From Paludibacter propionicigenes (GTDB lineage Bacteria > Bacteroidota > Bacteroidia > Bacteroidales > JAFGXI01): 36,593 nucleotides of DNA. The notes beneath the pieces were generated by a model. That model did no database searches. It was not told the origin of the DNA and saw nothing but the letters and a program-made list of their open reading frames with translations. The position numbers were made by a program, and so were the translations under genes. The stretch covers positions 1 through 36,593 of the forward strand of contig DYMG01000017.1 of assembly GCA_020721655.1 (NCBI GenBank), in the 5' to 3' direction. How positions within the stretch are numbered: position 1 is the first letter of the stretch; each line of letters starts with the position of its first letter. Shown piece after piece: positions 8,617-17,349 of this stretch.

Positions 8617-9663
8617 ATGATATTTTTCGAATCGGGTTCTCCAAGAGTTACAGCAATAAATATTGGCATTTTAGTGTCAATATTAACAATAGGCTCACAA
8701 ACTCTAATAATTGAACAAGATATAAACAATTCTTGGAAAATTATATTAGTAACATCTTTGGCAATTTTTTTTCTGGTTTACGTTATAGTCTATTTTCTGC
8801 TTAAAAGGCTAATAATAAACAAAATAAAGCCAATATACGAAACAATTAAAAAAATAGAATTAAATGAAGATGAATTTAGCGATGGCTTAGATGATGTTGA
8901 TATTGTTGATGTTGTAAACAAAGACGTGGCAACTTGGGCAAAACTTAAAACACAAGAAATAAAGCAATTAAAACAACTCGAAAAATATAGAAAAGAATTT
9001 ATAGGGAATGTTTCTCACGAATTAAAAACACCAATTTTTAACATTCAAGGCTTTATATCAACACTTTTAGACGGAGGTCTTGAAGATGAAACAATTAATA
9101 GAAAATACCTTGAAAGAGCAGAAAAAAGTATAGATAGAATGATTTCTATTGTGGAAGATTTAACATCGATTACAAGTATAGAATCTGGTGAAATAGAATT
9201 AGATATAACAACATTTAACATTGTTGAGTTAATAAATGAAGTTATTGAACAACAAGAAGACAAAGCAAAAAAACGTAAAATACGAATAAACGTAGAAAAT
9301 TTAGCAAAAAATAACAAAGTAGAAGCAGATAAACGTCTTATTTCTCAAGTTGTTGTTAATCTGGTTGTTAATTCAATTAATTATGGAAAAGAAAAAGGTG
9401 AAACCATAATTACAATAAAAAATATAGAAAAAGAAACTGTTGTAGAGGTAAGAGATAATGGTATAGGTATTGAAAACAAGCACTTAAATAGATTATTTGA
9501 ACGTTTTTATAGAGTTGATAAAAGTCGCTCAAAAGAAATTGGAGGTACTGGTTTAGGGCTTTCAATTGTTAAACATATACTCGAAGCACACAAGAAAACT
9601 ATAACAGTTAAAAGCGTTTATGGCGAATATACCGTTTTTACATTTACATTAAAAACTAAATAA
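8617..9663 (+). CDS. two-TM sensor histidine kinase (PhoR-like)
   Basis: 'FIGNVSHELKTPIFNIQGFISTLL' H box, 'VVVNLVVNSINYG' N box, 'VRDNGIGIENKHLNRLFERFYRVDKSRSKEIGGTGLGLSIVKHI' G boxes. Confidence 0.95.
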   Translation: MIFFESGSPRVTAINIGILVSILTIGSQTLIIEQDINNSWKIILVTSLAIFFLVYVIVYFLLKRLIINKIKPIYETIKKIELNEDEFSDGLDDVDIVDVVNKDVATWAKLKTQEIKQLKQLEKYRKEFIGNVSHELKTPIFNIQGFISTLLDGGLEDETINRKYLERAEKSIDRMISIVEDLTSITSIESGEIELDITTFNIVELINEVIEQQEDKAKKRKIRINVENLAKNNKVEADKRLISQVVVNLVVNSINYGKEKGETIITIKNIEKETVVEVRDNGIGIENKHLNRLFERFYRVDKSRSKEIGGTGLGLSIVKHILEAHKKTITVKSVYGEYTVFTFTLKTK

Positions 9664-9669
9664 TAATTA

Positions 9670-9699
9670 TAAAAAGACTTTAAAGTCTTTTTTTATTTT
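9670..9699 (+). terminator. intrinsic terminator
   Basis: AAAAAGACTTtaAAGTCTTTTTTT. Confidence 0.8.
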
Positions 9700-9701
9700 T
9701 T

Positions 9702-9733
9702 TTTGTTAATGTGCAACTAAATTTATATTTTCA
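9702..9733 (+). promoter_or_regulatory. Bacteroidota-type promoter for the C10 peptidase
   Basis: TTTG -N20- TATTTTCA (near TAnnTTTG). Confidence 0.45.
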
Positions 9734-9766
9734 CAGTCTAAAAAAACAAATTAAATATACATCACT

Positions 9767-11854
9767 ATGAGGAAAATACAATTTTCACTAATTTTAGTTT
9801 TGTTCTATTCAATGCTATTTGCAAGCCAAATAGACATTCAAAGAGCACAAACAATTGCTAAAAACATTTATTATGAGCGTGTTAATCTTAATAAAAATGT
9901 GGATTATAAACAAATAAATTTAACACATGTTTACACAGAAACTAAAGATGGATATAATTTATATTACATTTTTAACGTAAACGAAAACGAAGGCTATGTT
10001 ATAGTATCTGCCGACAATGTAGTAAAACCAATAATATCATATTCTTACGAGAGAAATTATCGACTAACAAACATTTCTCCGGAACATAGCTTTTATATGA
10101 ACAAATATAAAAACCAAATTTACGATGCGATAACAAAAAATATTAAACCATCAGACGAGGTTATTCGCTTGTGGCAGAGATACGAATTTTCAAACAAATC
10201 AGTAAACGACATCCAATCAATACAACCATTACTACTTACAATTTGGGGACAATCATACCCATACAACGAAATGTGTCCATCAAATTCAAACGGACAAGCT
10301 GTAGTTGGTTGCGTAGCTGTTTCTTTTGCACAATTAATGAAATATTACAACTACCCAGCACAAGGTAATTCAACCCATTCGTATTACGATTACACTTATG
10401 GCACACAAACTGCAAACTATGGAGCAACACAATATCATTTCGAAAATATACCAAACGATGCTTCCGGCTCAAACGAATACCTTGCGCGTTTGCTTTATCA
10501 TTGCGGAGTAGCTGTAAATATGAGCTACGGAGTAGATGGTTCTGGCTCTCAAACCACAAGAATTGTAACAGGCTTAGAAAACTATTTTAAATATAGTACT
10601 GATGCAAATTATGTTGCAATGGATAACTATTCAGCAACAGGTTGGTTAGATTTATTAAGAGCTCAAATAGACAATGGATGGCCAATGAGTTACGACGGAT
10701 ATTCTGATGCAGGAGGACACGCATGGAATTGCGATGGCTATGAAGGAGACGAATTACACATGAACTGGGGTTGGGACGGATATTACAACGGTTTTTATGC
10801 TGTTAGCGATTTAAATCCAGATGGAACAGGTGCTTACACAACAGAAGGTGCAGTAATAAATGTTTATCCTATAGCAAATTATCCTGAAGGCTGTTCATCA
10901 AAAACAATAACAGGAACCACTGGTTCTATTGAAGATGGTAGCGGAAATACAAACTATTTAAATAATTTAAATTGTACATACCACTTTCTTCCTGAGTGTG
11001 GAACTTATGTAACTTTAGATTTTGATAGATTTTTATTAGGAGATGGAGACCACTTATATGTTTATAATGGTTCTTCAACATCATCACCTTTATTGGCAGA
11101 TTATACAAATGTTGTAACATCTCCTGCAAACGTTACTTCAACAACTGAAGATGGCTTACTTATAAATTTTGTTACCGACGGAAGCGACAATGCTGAGGGT
11201 TGGTATTTATCGTACACAACAAAAAAATGTAAATCTACAACAACAGTTACAGAACCTTATGGCGAAATTGAAGATGGTAGTAAAATTTGCGATTACAACA
11301 ACAGTTCACTTTGTAAATGGAATTTAGAACCTGTTGGAGCAGTAGGTATTACAATTAATTTTACTGAATTTGCATTGCAAGACGCTAACGATTATGTTAA
11401 AATATACAAAGGTTTATCAACTCTTGCTGCAGATTTAATAGAAGAACTTAGGGTTGGCGATGTACCTACAACCATAAATGTTCCAGACCCAAAAGCAACA
11501 GTTAGGTTTGTAACATCTGGTACCGGAGAAACTAATTCTGGTTGGAAACTTACTTATGGAATTACTACTAACGTAAATAGTATAAACAATTTTGTTGATG
11601 ATGTAAATGTATATCCAAACCCATTTAACAACGATGCAAATATTCAATTTAATTCAACTACTAACAATCTAATTAATGTTTCAATTGTAGATTTATTAGG
11701 GGAAAAACTTGGGGAAGTTAATAACTATTATTCAAACGGAGTAAACAATATTAAAGTATCCGAAATAGTTAAAAACATAAATCAAGGAATTTATTTTGTG
11801 AAATTCACCTCTGATAATTTAGAAAAAACTATAAAAATTGTTGTAACAAAATAG
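9767..11854 (+). CDS. secreted C10-family (streptopain-like) cysteine peptidase with two CUB-like domains and T9SS type A sorting domain
   Basis: Signal peptide; Spi-like propeptide; 'QAVVGCVAVSFAQLMKYYNYP' catalytic Cys, 'GGHAWNCDGYEGDELHMNWGWDGYYNGFY' catalytic His; two 'GSIEDGSG../GEIEDGSK..' CUB-like repeats; C-term 'VYPNPFNNDANIQF..GIYFVKFTSDNLEKTIKIVVTK'. Confidence 0.93.
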   Translation: MRKIQFSLILVLFYSMLFASQIDIQRAQTIAKNIYYERVNLNKNVDYKQINLTHVYTETKDGYNLYYIFNVNENEGYVIVSADNVVKPIISYSYERNYRLTNISPEHSFYMNKYKNQIYDAITKNIKPSDEVIRLWQRYEFSNKSVNDIQSIQPLLLTIWGQSYPYNEMCPSNSNGQAVVGCVAVSFAQLMKYYNYPAQGNSTHSYYDYTYGTQTANYGATQYHFENIPNDASGSNEYLARLLYHCGVAVNMSYGVDGSGSQTTRIVTGLENYFKYSTDANYVAMDNYSATGWLDLLRAQIDNGWPMSYDGYSDAGGHAWNCDGYEGDELHMNWGWDGYYNGFYAVSDLNPDGTGAYTTEGAVINVYPIANYPEGCSSKTITGTTGSIEDGSGNTNYLNNLNCTYHFLPECGTYVTLDFDRFLLGDGDHLYVYNGSSTSSPLLADYTNVVTSPANVTSTTEDGLLINFVTDGSDNAEGWYLSYTTKKCKSTTTVTEPYGEIEDGSKICDYNNSSLCKWNLEPVGAVGITINFTEFALQDANDYVKIYKGLSTLAADLIEELRVGDVPTTINVPDPKATVRFVTSGTGETNSGWKLTYGITTNVNSINNFVDDVNVYPNPFNNDANIQFNSTTNNLINVSIVDLLGEKLGEVNNYYSNGVNNIKVSEIVKNINQGIYFVKFTSDNLEKTIKIVVTK

Positions 11855-11875
11855 TTTTTTAAATAAAACCATAAT

Positions 11876-11914
11876 AAAAAAGCTTGTCTAATGTTATTAG
11901 GCAAGCTTTTTTTG
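11876..11914 (+). terminator. intrinsic terminator of the C10 peptidase gene
   Basis: AAAAAAGCTTGtCTAAT-gtt-ATTAGgCAAGCTTTTTTT. Confidence 0.88.
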
Positions 11915-11927
11915 TTTGAAATAGACT

Positions 11928-12003
11928 AAAAAAAGGGGGATAAAATCCCCCTTAAAACCCAAAAACAACTAAAATTATGAAAAGAATGATTTCCTTAGAA
12001 ATC
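11928..12003 (-). ncRNA. candidate small RNA (~76 nt) with 5' hairpin and intrinsic terminator
   Basis: Reverse strand: -7-like TACCTTTG (12008-12015), GATTTC-taag-GAAATC hairpin, unpaired U-rich middle, AAGGGGGA-tttta-TCCCCCTT stem followed by T7; no ORF. Confidence 0.55.
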
Positions 12004-12100
12004 GTACCAAAGGTATAAACATTAAAGACATATTAAAAATTTTTTTAGTTAAAAAAAACAAACAATAATACATAAATTGATGAATATGTGTTAATATGAT

Positions 12101-12135
12101 GTAAAACTTAGGTATTTTAATGATACTTGTTTTAC
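12101..12135. repeat. inverted repeat
   Basis: GTAAAACttagGTAT-tttaatg-ATACttGTTTTAC. Confidence 0.55.
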
Positions 12136-12261
12136 CGAATATGAATTTATATGAACAAACAGTAAACTAATAAATACATATAACACTTTATAAAGGTAAA
12201 TTTTAGAAATAATCTATTATTTTTGAAATGTGTTTTTTAAATTAATTTAATTGTCATTTGT

Positions 12262-12310
12262 TTTAAACGAAGTGAGAAATTAGCAACAATCTAATTTCTC
12301 TTTCGTTTAT
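12262..12310. repeat. palindromic element containing AAACGAAGTGAGAAATTAG
   Basis: AAACGAAgtgAGAAATTAG-caacaat-CTAATTTCTcTTTCGTTT directly downstream of the PfkB gene. Confidence 0.75.
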
Positions 12311-12317
12311 TTAAAAA

Positions 12318-13292
12318 TTAAAGCTCTGAAATTAATTGTTTAATTTCGCTCCAAGTTTTTTCATCGGGTTTAGCACCAATAAATTCAATAACTTTTCCAG
12401 ATAAAATAGCACCAATATTACCACATTTATCCAAATCGTAACCATTAATTAGTCCATAAATAAAACCGGCAGCATAAGAATCTCCGGCACCTGTTGTATC
12501 AATCATATTCGCTTTAATTATTCCGGCTTTATAAACTATTCCGCCTTTTTTAATTAAAGAGCCTTTAGAACCAATTTTAACAATTGCAATATCGCAATAT
12601 TCAGAAATATTATGCAAAGCATCTTCAGGTTCCATTTTAGTAAATGCTTTTGCCTCTTCCTCGTTTGCAAAAACAATATCAACATATTGTTTTATATAAG
12701 ATTTTAAAAATTCAAAATTATCTTCTACAACATTATAACTTGCTAAATCGAGAGAAATAGTAAGTCCATTTTGTTTAGCCAATTCGGCAGCTTTAATCAT
12801 TAATTCGTGATTGTAAACTAAATATCCTTCAATATGGAAAATATCAAAATTACTGAAAAACTCAGATTTTAATTCATTTGCATTTAACTCAACAGCTGCA
12901 CCTAAATAAGTGGCAAAAGTTCTTTCCCCATCTTTACTTACTAGAGCCATAGCTTTTCCAGAAGGTGTTTCGGAGCTAAGTAAAATAGGTTTTATATTAT
13001 TACCTTCCATATCCGATTTAAAGAAATTGCCAAGTTCGTCGTTTTTAACTTTTCCAATATAAGAGCTCTCAATCCCTAATTTAGCCAAACTATATATTGT
13101 GTTTGCAGCACTTCCACCTGAGGTTACTTTTTGAGTGAAAATTTTAGAGTCTTCGTGTATTTTTTCGGATAAATCTCTGTCAACCAATTGCATACTGCCT
13201 TTTGGTAAGTTATTTGACGATAAAAAATCGTCATTGTCAATCATTGTCATTATATCGACTAAGGCATTTCCTAATCCAATTACTTTCTTCAT
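12318..13292 (-). CDS. PfkB-family carbohydrate/adenosine kinase
   Basis: 'KKVIGLGNALVDIM', 'VTSGGSAANTIYSLAKLG', 'MIDTTGAGDSYAAGFIYGL' PfkB signature. Confidence 0.93.
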   Translation of the reverse strand: MKKVIGLGNALVDIMTMIDNDDFLSSNNLPKGSMQLVDRDLSEKIHEDSKIFTQKVTSGGSAANTIYSLAKLGIESSYIGKVKNDELGNFFKSDMEGNNIKPILLSSETPSGKAMALVSKDGERTFATYLGAAVELNANELKSEFFSNFDIFHIEGYLVYNHELMIKAAELAKQNGLTISLDLASYNVVEDNFEFLKSYIKQYVDIVFANEEEAKAFTKMEPEDALHNISEYCDIAIVKIGSKGSLIKKGGIVYKAGIIKANMIDTTGAGDSYAAGFIYGLINGYDLDKCGNIGAILSGKVIEFIGAKPDEKTWSEIKQLISEL

Positions 13293-13357
13293 ACTGTATT
13301 GATTATTATTTTATTATAAATTATTTTTAAAAAAAAGATAGTTTTTTTGCAAAGATA

Positions 13358-13388
13358 TTGTTTATTTCAAAAAAACATACTACTTTTG
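13358..13388 (+). promoter_or_regulatory. Bacteroidota-type promoter of tRNA-Asn
   Basis: TTG (13358-13360) -N20- TACTTTTG (13381-13388). Confidence 0.65.
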
Positions 13389-13419
13389 CATCGCATTTTT
13401 AAACAAATGTAAATGTTCT

Positions 13420-13493
13420 TCCTCTTTAGCTCAGTCGGTTAGAGCACTTGACTGTTAATCAAGGGGTCCTTAGTTCAAGTCTAAGAAGGGGAG
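13420..13493 (+). tRNA. tRNA-Asn (anticodon GTT)
   Basis: TCCTCTT...AAGGGGA acceptor stem, anticodon arm CTTGA-CTGTTAA-TCAAG, T arm CTTAG-TTCAAGT-CTAAG, discriminator G; CCA not encoded. Confidence 0.95.
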
Positions 13494-13534
13494 CAAAAAG
13501 GTTTTTCGGTTTTTATCGGAAAACCTTTTTTTAT
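13494..13534 (+). terminator. intrinsic terminator after tRNA-Asn
   Basis: AAAAAGGTTTTTCGg-tttttat-CGGAAAACCTTTTTTT. Confidence 0.75.
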
Positions 13535-13617
13535 TCAACTTATAAATAAAAAATAAATTGGAGTTAAGCCTAGCTAATACCAATTACAAACAATATGTTG
13601 CCCAATAAATGAATTAT

Positions 13618-13686
13618 ATAATGCCGATGCAATAGCTGTTTAGTCCAATTAATATTGGATTATTACAGATATGCTTTCGGTATAAA
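13618..13686. repeat. long imperfect palindrome with TGCCGA/TTCGGTA ends
   Basis: TAATGCCGAtGCA.ATAgCTGT..TCCAAT-taat-ATTGGA..ACAGATATGCtTTCGGTATA. Confidence 0.6.
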
Positions 13687-13782
13687 TCATATATTTCATA
13701 TTCGTAATAGCCCTAATTTAATATATTATGATAATAAAATAAATTTTGTTAGATTTGTATAAAATATTTAAAAAACAACAAC

Positions 13783-16374
13783 TTGAGATGTAGATTTTTT
13801 ATATTGTTAGTTTTCTTAGTATTAGTTTATTCTTGTAATAACGTATTAAAAAATAATAAATTAATAGATTTAGATAAAGCACTGAGTTATGACCACAGCC
13901 AAAATAAGTTGTTAAATAAATTATATGATGAATACATTAAAAATGAAAATAATTTTGATAAAATAGATATTGCAAATTTAATTGTTAAAGATTACATAAG
14001 AACAAATAATGGTAAAAGCATTAAATTACTACGAATAATAGTTAAATCTGCTAAAAAACTAAAGTACCAATATGGAATTTCAAACACTTATTTGAACTAC
14101 GGGTCTTATTATTTATCAAAAAAAGAATACGATAAATTTAAATTATATGAAGATAGTTGTTTAAACTCAATAAAATTATTAGAAAACAATTCAGAAATAA
14201 ATTATATTAAAGCTGAAATACTATTAAATAAAAGTATTAAATGTAACGACGAAACTAACTATAAATTATTCATAAATTATGCAGATTCTGCAATGAATAT
14301 CTTAAAAAAAACAAAGCCGTCAAAAAAAATAACAAATGAAAAAATTGAAATACTAAAGGCTGATATTTTACTTGAGAAAATTATGTTAAATATTAAATTA
14401 GACGAAAACAGTTTAGCTAAATTACAAATAGATTCGGCACTAAATATTTTAGTAAAGTATAATAATAAATTAAAGATAGCAGAAAATTATGCCAATTGTG
14501 GACTTAATAATATTAGAATTAAAGATTATGATAAAGCGGCAGAATGTTTTGAAAAAAGTATTGAAATTTGTAATAATATAAACGAAGTCCATGTTTTAAT
14601 ACCCGTTTACTCCAATTATGGAATAATAAAAAATAATAAAGGAGAAATAAAAAGTGCATTAAATTACTATCAAAAAGGTTTGAAATTAGCAGAAGCAGCA
14701 AAAAATAAATTTGTTCAATCTAACTTGCTAAATAACATAGGTGCATTATATGTAAATCAAGAAGATTATAATAAAGCGTTATTTTTTTTCAATAAAAGCC
14801 TTTCAATACGGTTAGAGCAAAACGATAGTTTGGGAATAGCTTCTAATTTAAATAATATTGGAATTATTAATGAAAATTTAGGAAATTACTCTCAAGCAAA
14901 AAAAGACTTTAATAAATCGATACAGTTTAGAAATAAAAATAATAAACGAGGTTTGGCATTGTCTATAGAAAATTTGGGGAATGTTTATATCGACGAAAAA
15001 AATTATGTTGAGGCATTGAAATATTTCCATAAAAGCCTTTTAATAAATAAAGAAATTGACGATAAAGAGGGAATATCTTATAATTTATCGGGGTTAGGAG
15101 AAATTTATTTAAATATAAATGAAATAGATAAAGCATTATTATACGCCAATGAAGCTTATAAAATTGCAATTGACATAGGATATGTTGAAAACATTAGAGA
15201 TGTTACAAAAATACTAGATGAGATATATACCAAAAAAGGAGATCATAAACGTGCAAGATTTTATTTTAATAAATACATTGAAATGAAAGATAGTGTTCAA
15301 AAAATGGAAATATACACTCTAACACAAAATAAATATTTTCAATTTGAATACCAAAAAAAAACTATTGAAGATAGTATATCACACTTAAAAGAAATCAAAA
15401 TTAAAAATTTAGCAATTAAATCAGCAAAGGAAATAACTCGTAAACAAAAAATAATTATTTACTCTGTAGCATTAATATTATTAATAATATTAATCTCATC
15501 TATATTTTTATACATATTATATAAGAAGAAATCAGAAATTAATAATTTGTTGAAAAACAAAAATGAAGAAGTCGAAATACAGAGAGATAAATTAGATGTA
15601 GTAAACAATAAATTAATAGAAAAAAACAAACAAATTCAAGATAGCATAAATTATGCTTCACACATTCAAAAAAATGCATTATCGCCCTCAAAAATTCTTG
15701 AAAATTATTTTAGCGAATATTTCTTAATTTATAAGCCAAAAGATATTGTAAGTGGAGATTTTTATTGGTTTAACGAAGTAGATAAATATTTATTCATTGT
15801 AGTAGCCGATTGTACAGGACATGGAGTACCAGGCTCGCTATTATCAATGCAAGGTATTTCATATTTAAATCAAATATTAAATGTGGAAAAAGTTTTTGAA
15901 CCAAAAGAAATACTGTATAAATTGCATTCGCTGTTTGTTAACTCTTCAAAAAATGGAAACGACGATGGACTTGAAATTTCAATAATTAGAATGGACCCAA
16001 GTAAAACTGAAATTATTTACAGCTCAACAAATCAATATCTAATAAAAATAGACAACAACACAATAGAAGAATATAATGGAGACATTTATTCTATAGGAAG
16101 TACAATTATAGCCGACGATAAAATAATTTATACACAAGTGAATATTAAAATTGAAAAAGGAAACATAATATACTTAATGACTGACGGTTTTGCTGACCAA
16201 TCAGACTTTGTAACAAAAAATAAAATTGGAAAAAATAAAATATTAGAAATAATTAAAGAAAATAAACAAAAATCACTAAAAGAACAAAAAGATATTTTTA
16301 ATAATTATATCGAAAATTTAAAAAATAATGTTTCACAAATAGATGACATAACGATACTAGGAATCAAAATTTAA
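13783..16374 (+). CDS. TPR-repeat lipoprotein-like membrane protein with C-terminal SpoIIE/PP2C-type serine phosphatase domain
   Basis: N-term 'RCRFFILLVFLVLVYSCNN'; multiple TPRs; TM 'IIIYSVALILLIILISSIFLYIL'; 'IYKPKDIVSGDFYWFNEVDKYLFIVVADCTGHGVPGSLLSMQGISYLNQIL' SpoIIE motif; TTG start. Confidence 0.92.
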   Translation: MRCRFFILLVFLVLVYSCNNVLKNNKLIDLDKALSYDHSQNKLLNKLYDEYIKNENNFDKIDIANLIVKDYIRTNNGKSIKLLRIIVKSAKKLKYQYGISNTYLNYGSYYLSKKEYDKFKLYEDSCLNSIKLLENNSEINYIKAEILLNKSIKCNDETNYKLFINYADSAMNILKKTKPSKKITNEKIEILKADILLEKIMLNIKLDENSLAKLQIDSALNILVKYNNKLKIAENYANCGLNNIRIKDYDKAAECFEKSIEICNNINEVHVLIPVYSNYGIIKNNKGEIKSALNYYQKGLKLAEAAKNKFVQSNLLNNIGALYVNQEDYNKALFFFNKSLSIRLEQNDSLGIASNLNNIGIINENLGNYSQAKKDFNKSIQFRNKNNKRGLALSIENLGNVYIDEKNYVEALKYFHKSLLINKEIDDKEGISYNLSGLGEIYLNINEIDKALLYANEAYKIAIDIGYVENIRDVTKILDEIYTKKGDHKRARFYFNKYIEMKDSVQKMEIYTLTQNKYFQFEYQKKTIEDSISHLKEIKIKNLAIKSAKEITRKQKIIIYSVALILLIILISSIFLYILYKKKSEINNLLKNKNEEVEIQRDKLDVVNNKLIEKNKQIQDSINYASHIQKNALSPSKILENYFSEYFLIYKPKDIVSGDFYWFNEVDKYLFIVVADCTGHGVPGSLLSMQGISYLNQILNVEKVFEPKEILYKLHSLFVNSSKNGNDDGLEISIIRMDPSKTEIIYSSTNQYLIKIDNNTIEEYNGDIYSIGSTIIADDKIIYTQVNIKIEKGNIIYLMTDGFADQSDFVTKNKIGKNKILEIIKENKQKSLKEQKDIFNNYIENLKNNVSQIDDITILGIKI

Positions 16375-16413
16375 AAACCAAAACAGATATTAATACCTTA
16401 AAATCTTTAATAA

Positions 16414-16485
16414 CCTATTGTAATGTTTTACAACATAATTGTTTAGGATAAAAATGTTTACAATGCAGTAAAACATATACATAGG
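16414..16485. repeat. inverted repeat upstream of the Mrp/Mbx operon
   Basis: CCTATtgtaATGTTTTAC ... GTAAAACATatacATAGG. Confidence 0.55.
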
Positions 16486-16562
16486 TAAATATTTAGTAAT
16501 TTAGATTAATTTCAAATACTAAGTTCTTACTTTAAAAACACTAAATAAAAAAAATGTTTATA

Positions 16563-16570
16563 TAAATTTG
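16563..16570 (+). promoter_or_regulatory. -7-like element (TAAATTTG) of the Mrp/Mbx operon
   Basis: TAnnTTTG match 25 nt upstream of the first operon start codon; no clear -33. Confidence 0.4.
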
Positions 16571-16594
16571 CAGTCAAAATTATAAAAAGTAGTA

Positions 16595-17089
16595 ATGAAA
16601 GCTAAAAATTTATTCGTTTCATTTATTGTAATGATGATTGCGTGGCTTTTGCTAAACTGGACGATTAATCCTGTAAATATTGTAATAGGAGCCGTATTAT
16701 CTCTTTTAATGAGTATAATATTTTGTTCTAAATGCAGTGTATTTGAAGGCATAAATCTTACACCAAAAGCATTTATCTACACATTCATCTACTTATTTGT
16801 TTTTATCATAGCATTGATAAAAGCAAATATTGATGTTACAAGGAGAATATTATCTCCAAAGATGTCTATTAATCCAGGAATAGTTAAAGTTAAAACAAAA
16901 TTGAAATCTAAAATGGCAAGGCTTATTCTTGCGAATTCAATTACTTTAACACCAGGAACTTTTACCATTCAGGTAGAAGAAGATACATTTTATGTACATT
17001 GGATATCGGCAAGTACCGATGATGTGGAAGAGGCAACAAAACAAATAGTAAGCAACTTTGAAAAATACTTGGAGGTTTTATATGAATAG
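16595..17089 (+). CDS. MrpE/MnhE-like subunit
   Basis: 'WLLLNWTINPVNIVIGAVLSLL' and 'RLILANSITLTPGTFTIQVEEDTFYVHWI' MnhE motifs. Confidence 0.92.
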   Translation: MKAKNLFVSFIVMMIAWLLLNWTINPVNIVIGAVLSLLMSIIFCSKCSVFEGINLTPKAFIYTFIYLFVFIIALIKANIDVTRRILSPKMSINPGIVKVKTKLKSKMARLILANSITLTPGTFTIQVEEDTFYVHWISASTDDVEEATKQIVSNFEKYLEVLYE

Positions 17090-17348
17090 TATTGATTTGA
17101 TAGTTTACATAGCTATAGGTATTATGTCTTTAGCAATGTTACTTGGGCTAATTAGGTTTTTAATAGGACCAACAGTTATTGATAGAGTTATTGCTTTCGA
17201 TGCTTTAACTATTACTTCTTTAGTAATAATTGGAGTTATAGCAGTATTATCAAATAGAATGATATATTTAGACGTAGCAATTGTTTATGGATTGTTAAGT
17301 TTCTTAGGAGTAATTGTTGTTGCAAAATATATTCAAAGGGGGTTGTAA
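17082..17348 (+). CDS. MrpF/MnhF-like subunit (start at the internal ATG more likely than 17058)
   Basis: 'FLIGPTVIDRVIAFDALT' MnhF motif. Confidence 0.88.
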   Translation: MNSIDLIVYIAIGIMSLAMLLGLIRFLIGPTVIDRVIAFDALTITSLVIIGVIAVLSNRMIYLDVAIVYGLLSFLGVIVVAKYIQRGL

Positions 17349-17349
17349 T

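Noticed and set aside
11977-12018. Plus-strand 13-codon ORF MKRMISLEIVPKV* considered as a leader peptide
   Set aside because: No downstream plus-strand gene to regulate; the same DNA better fits a minus-strand small RNA with terminator and -7 box.
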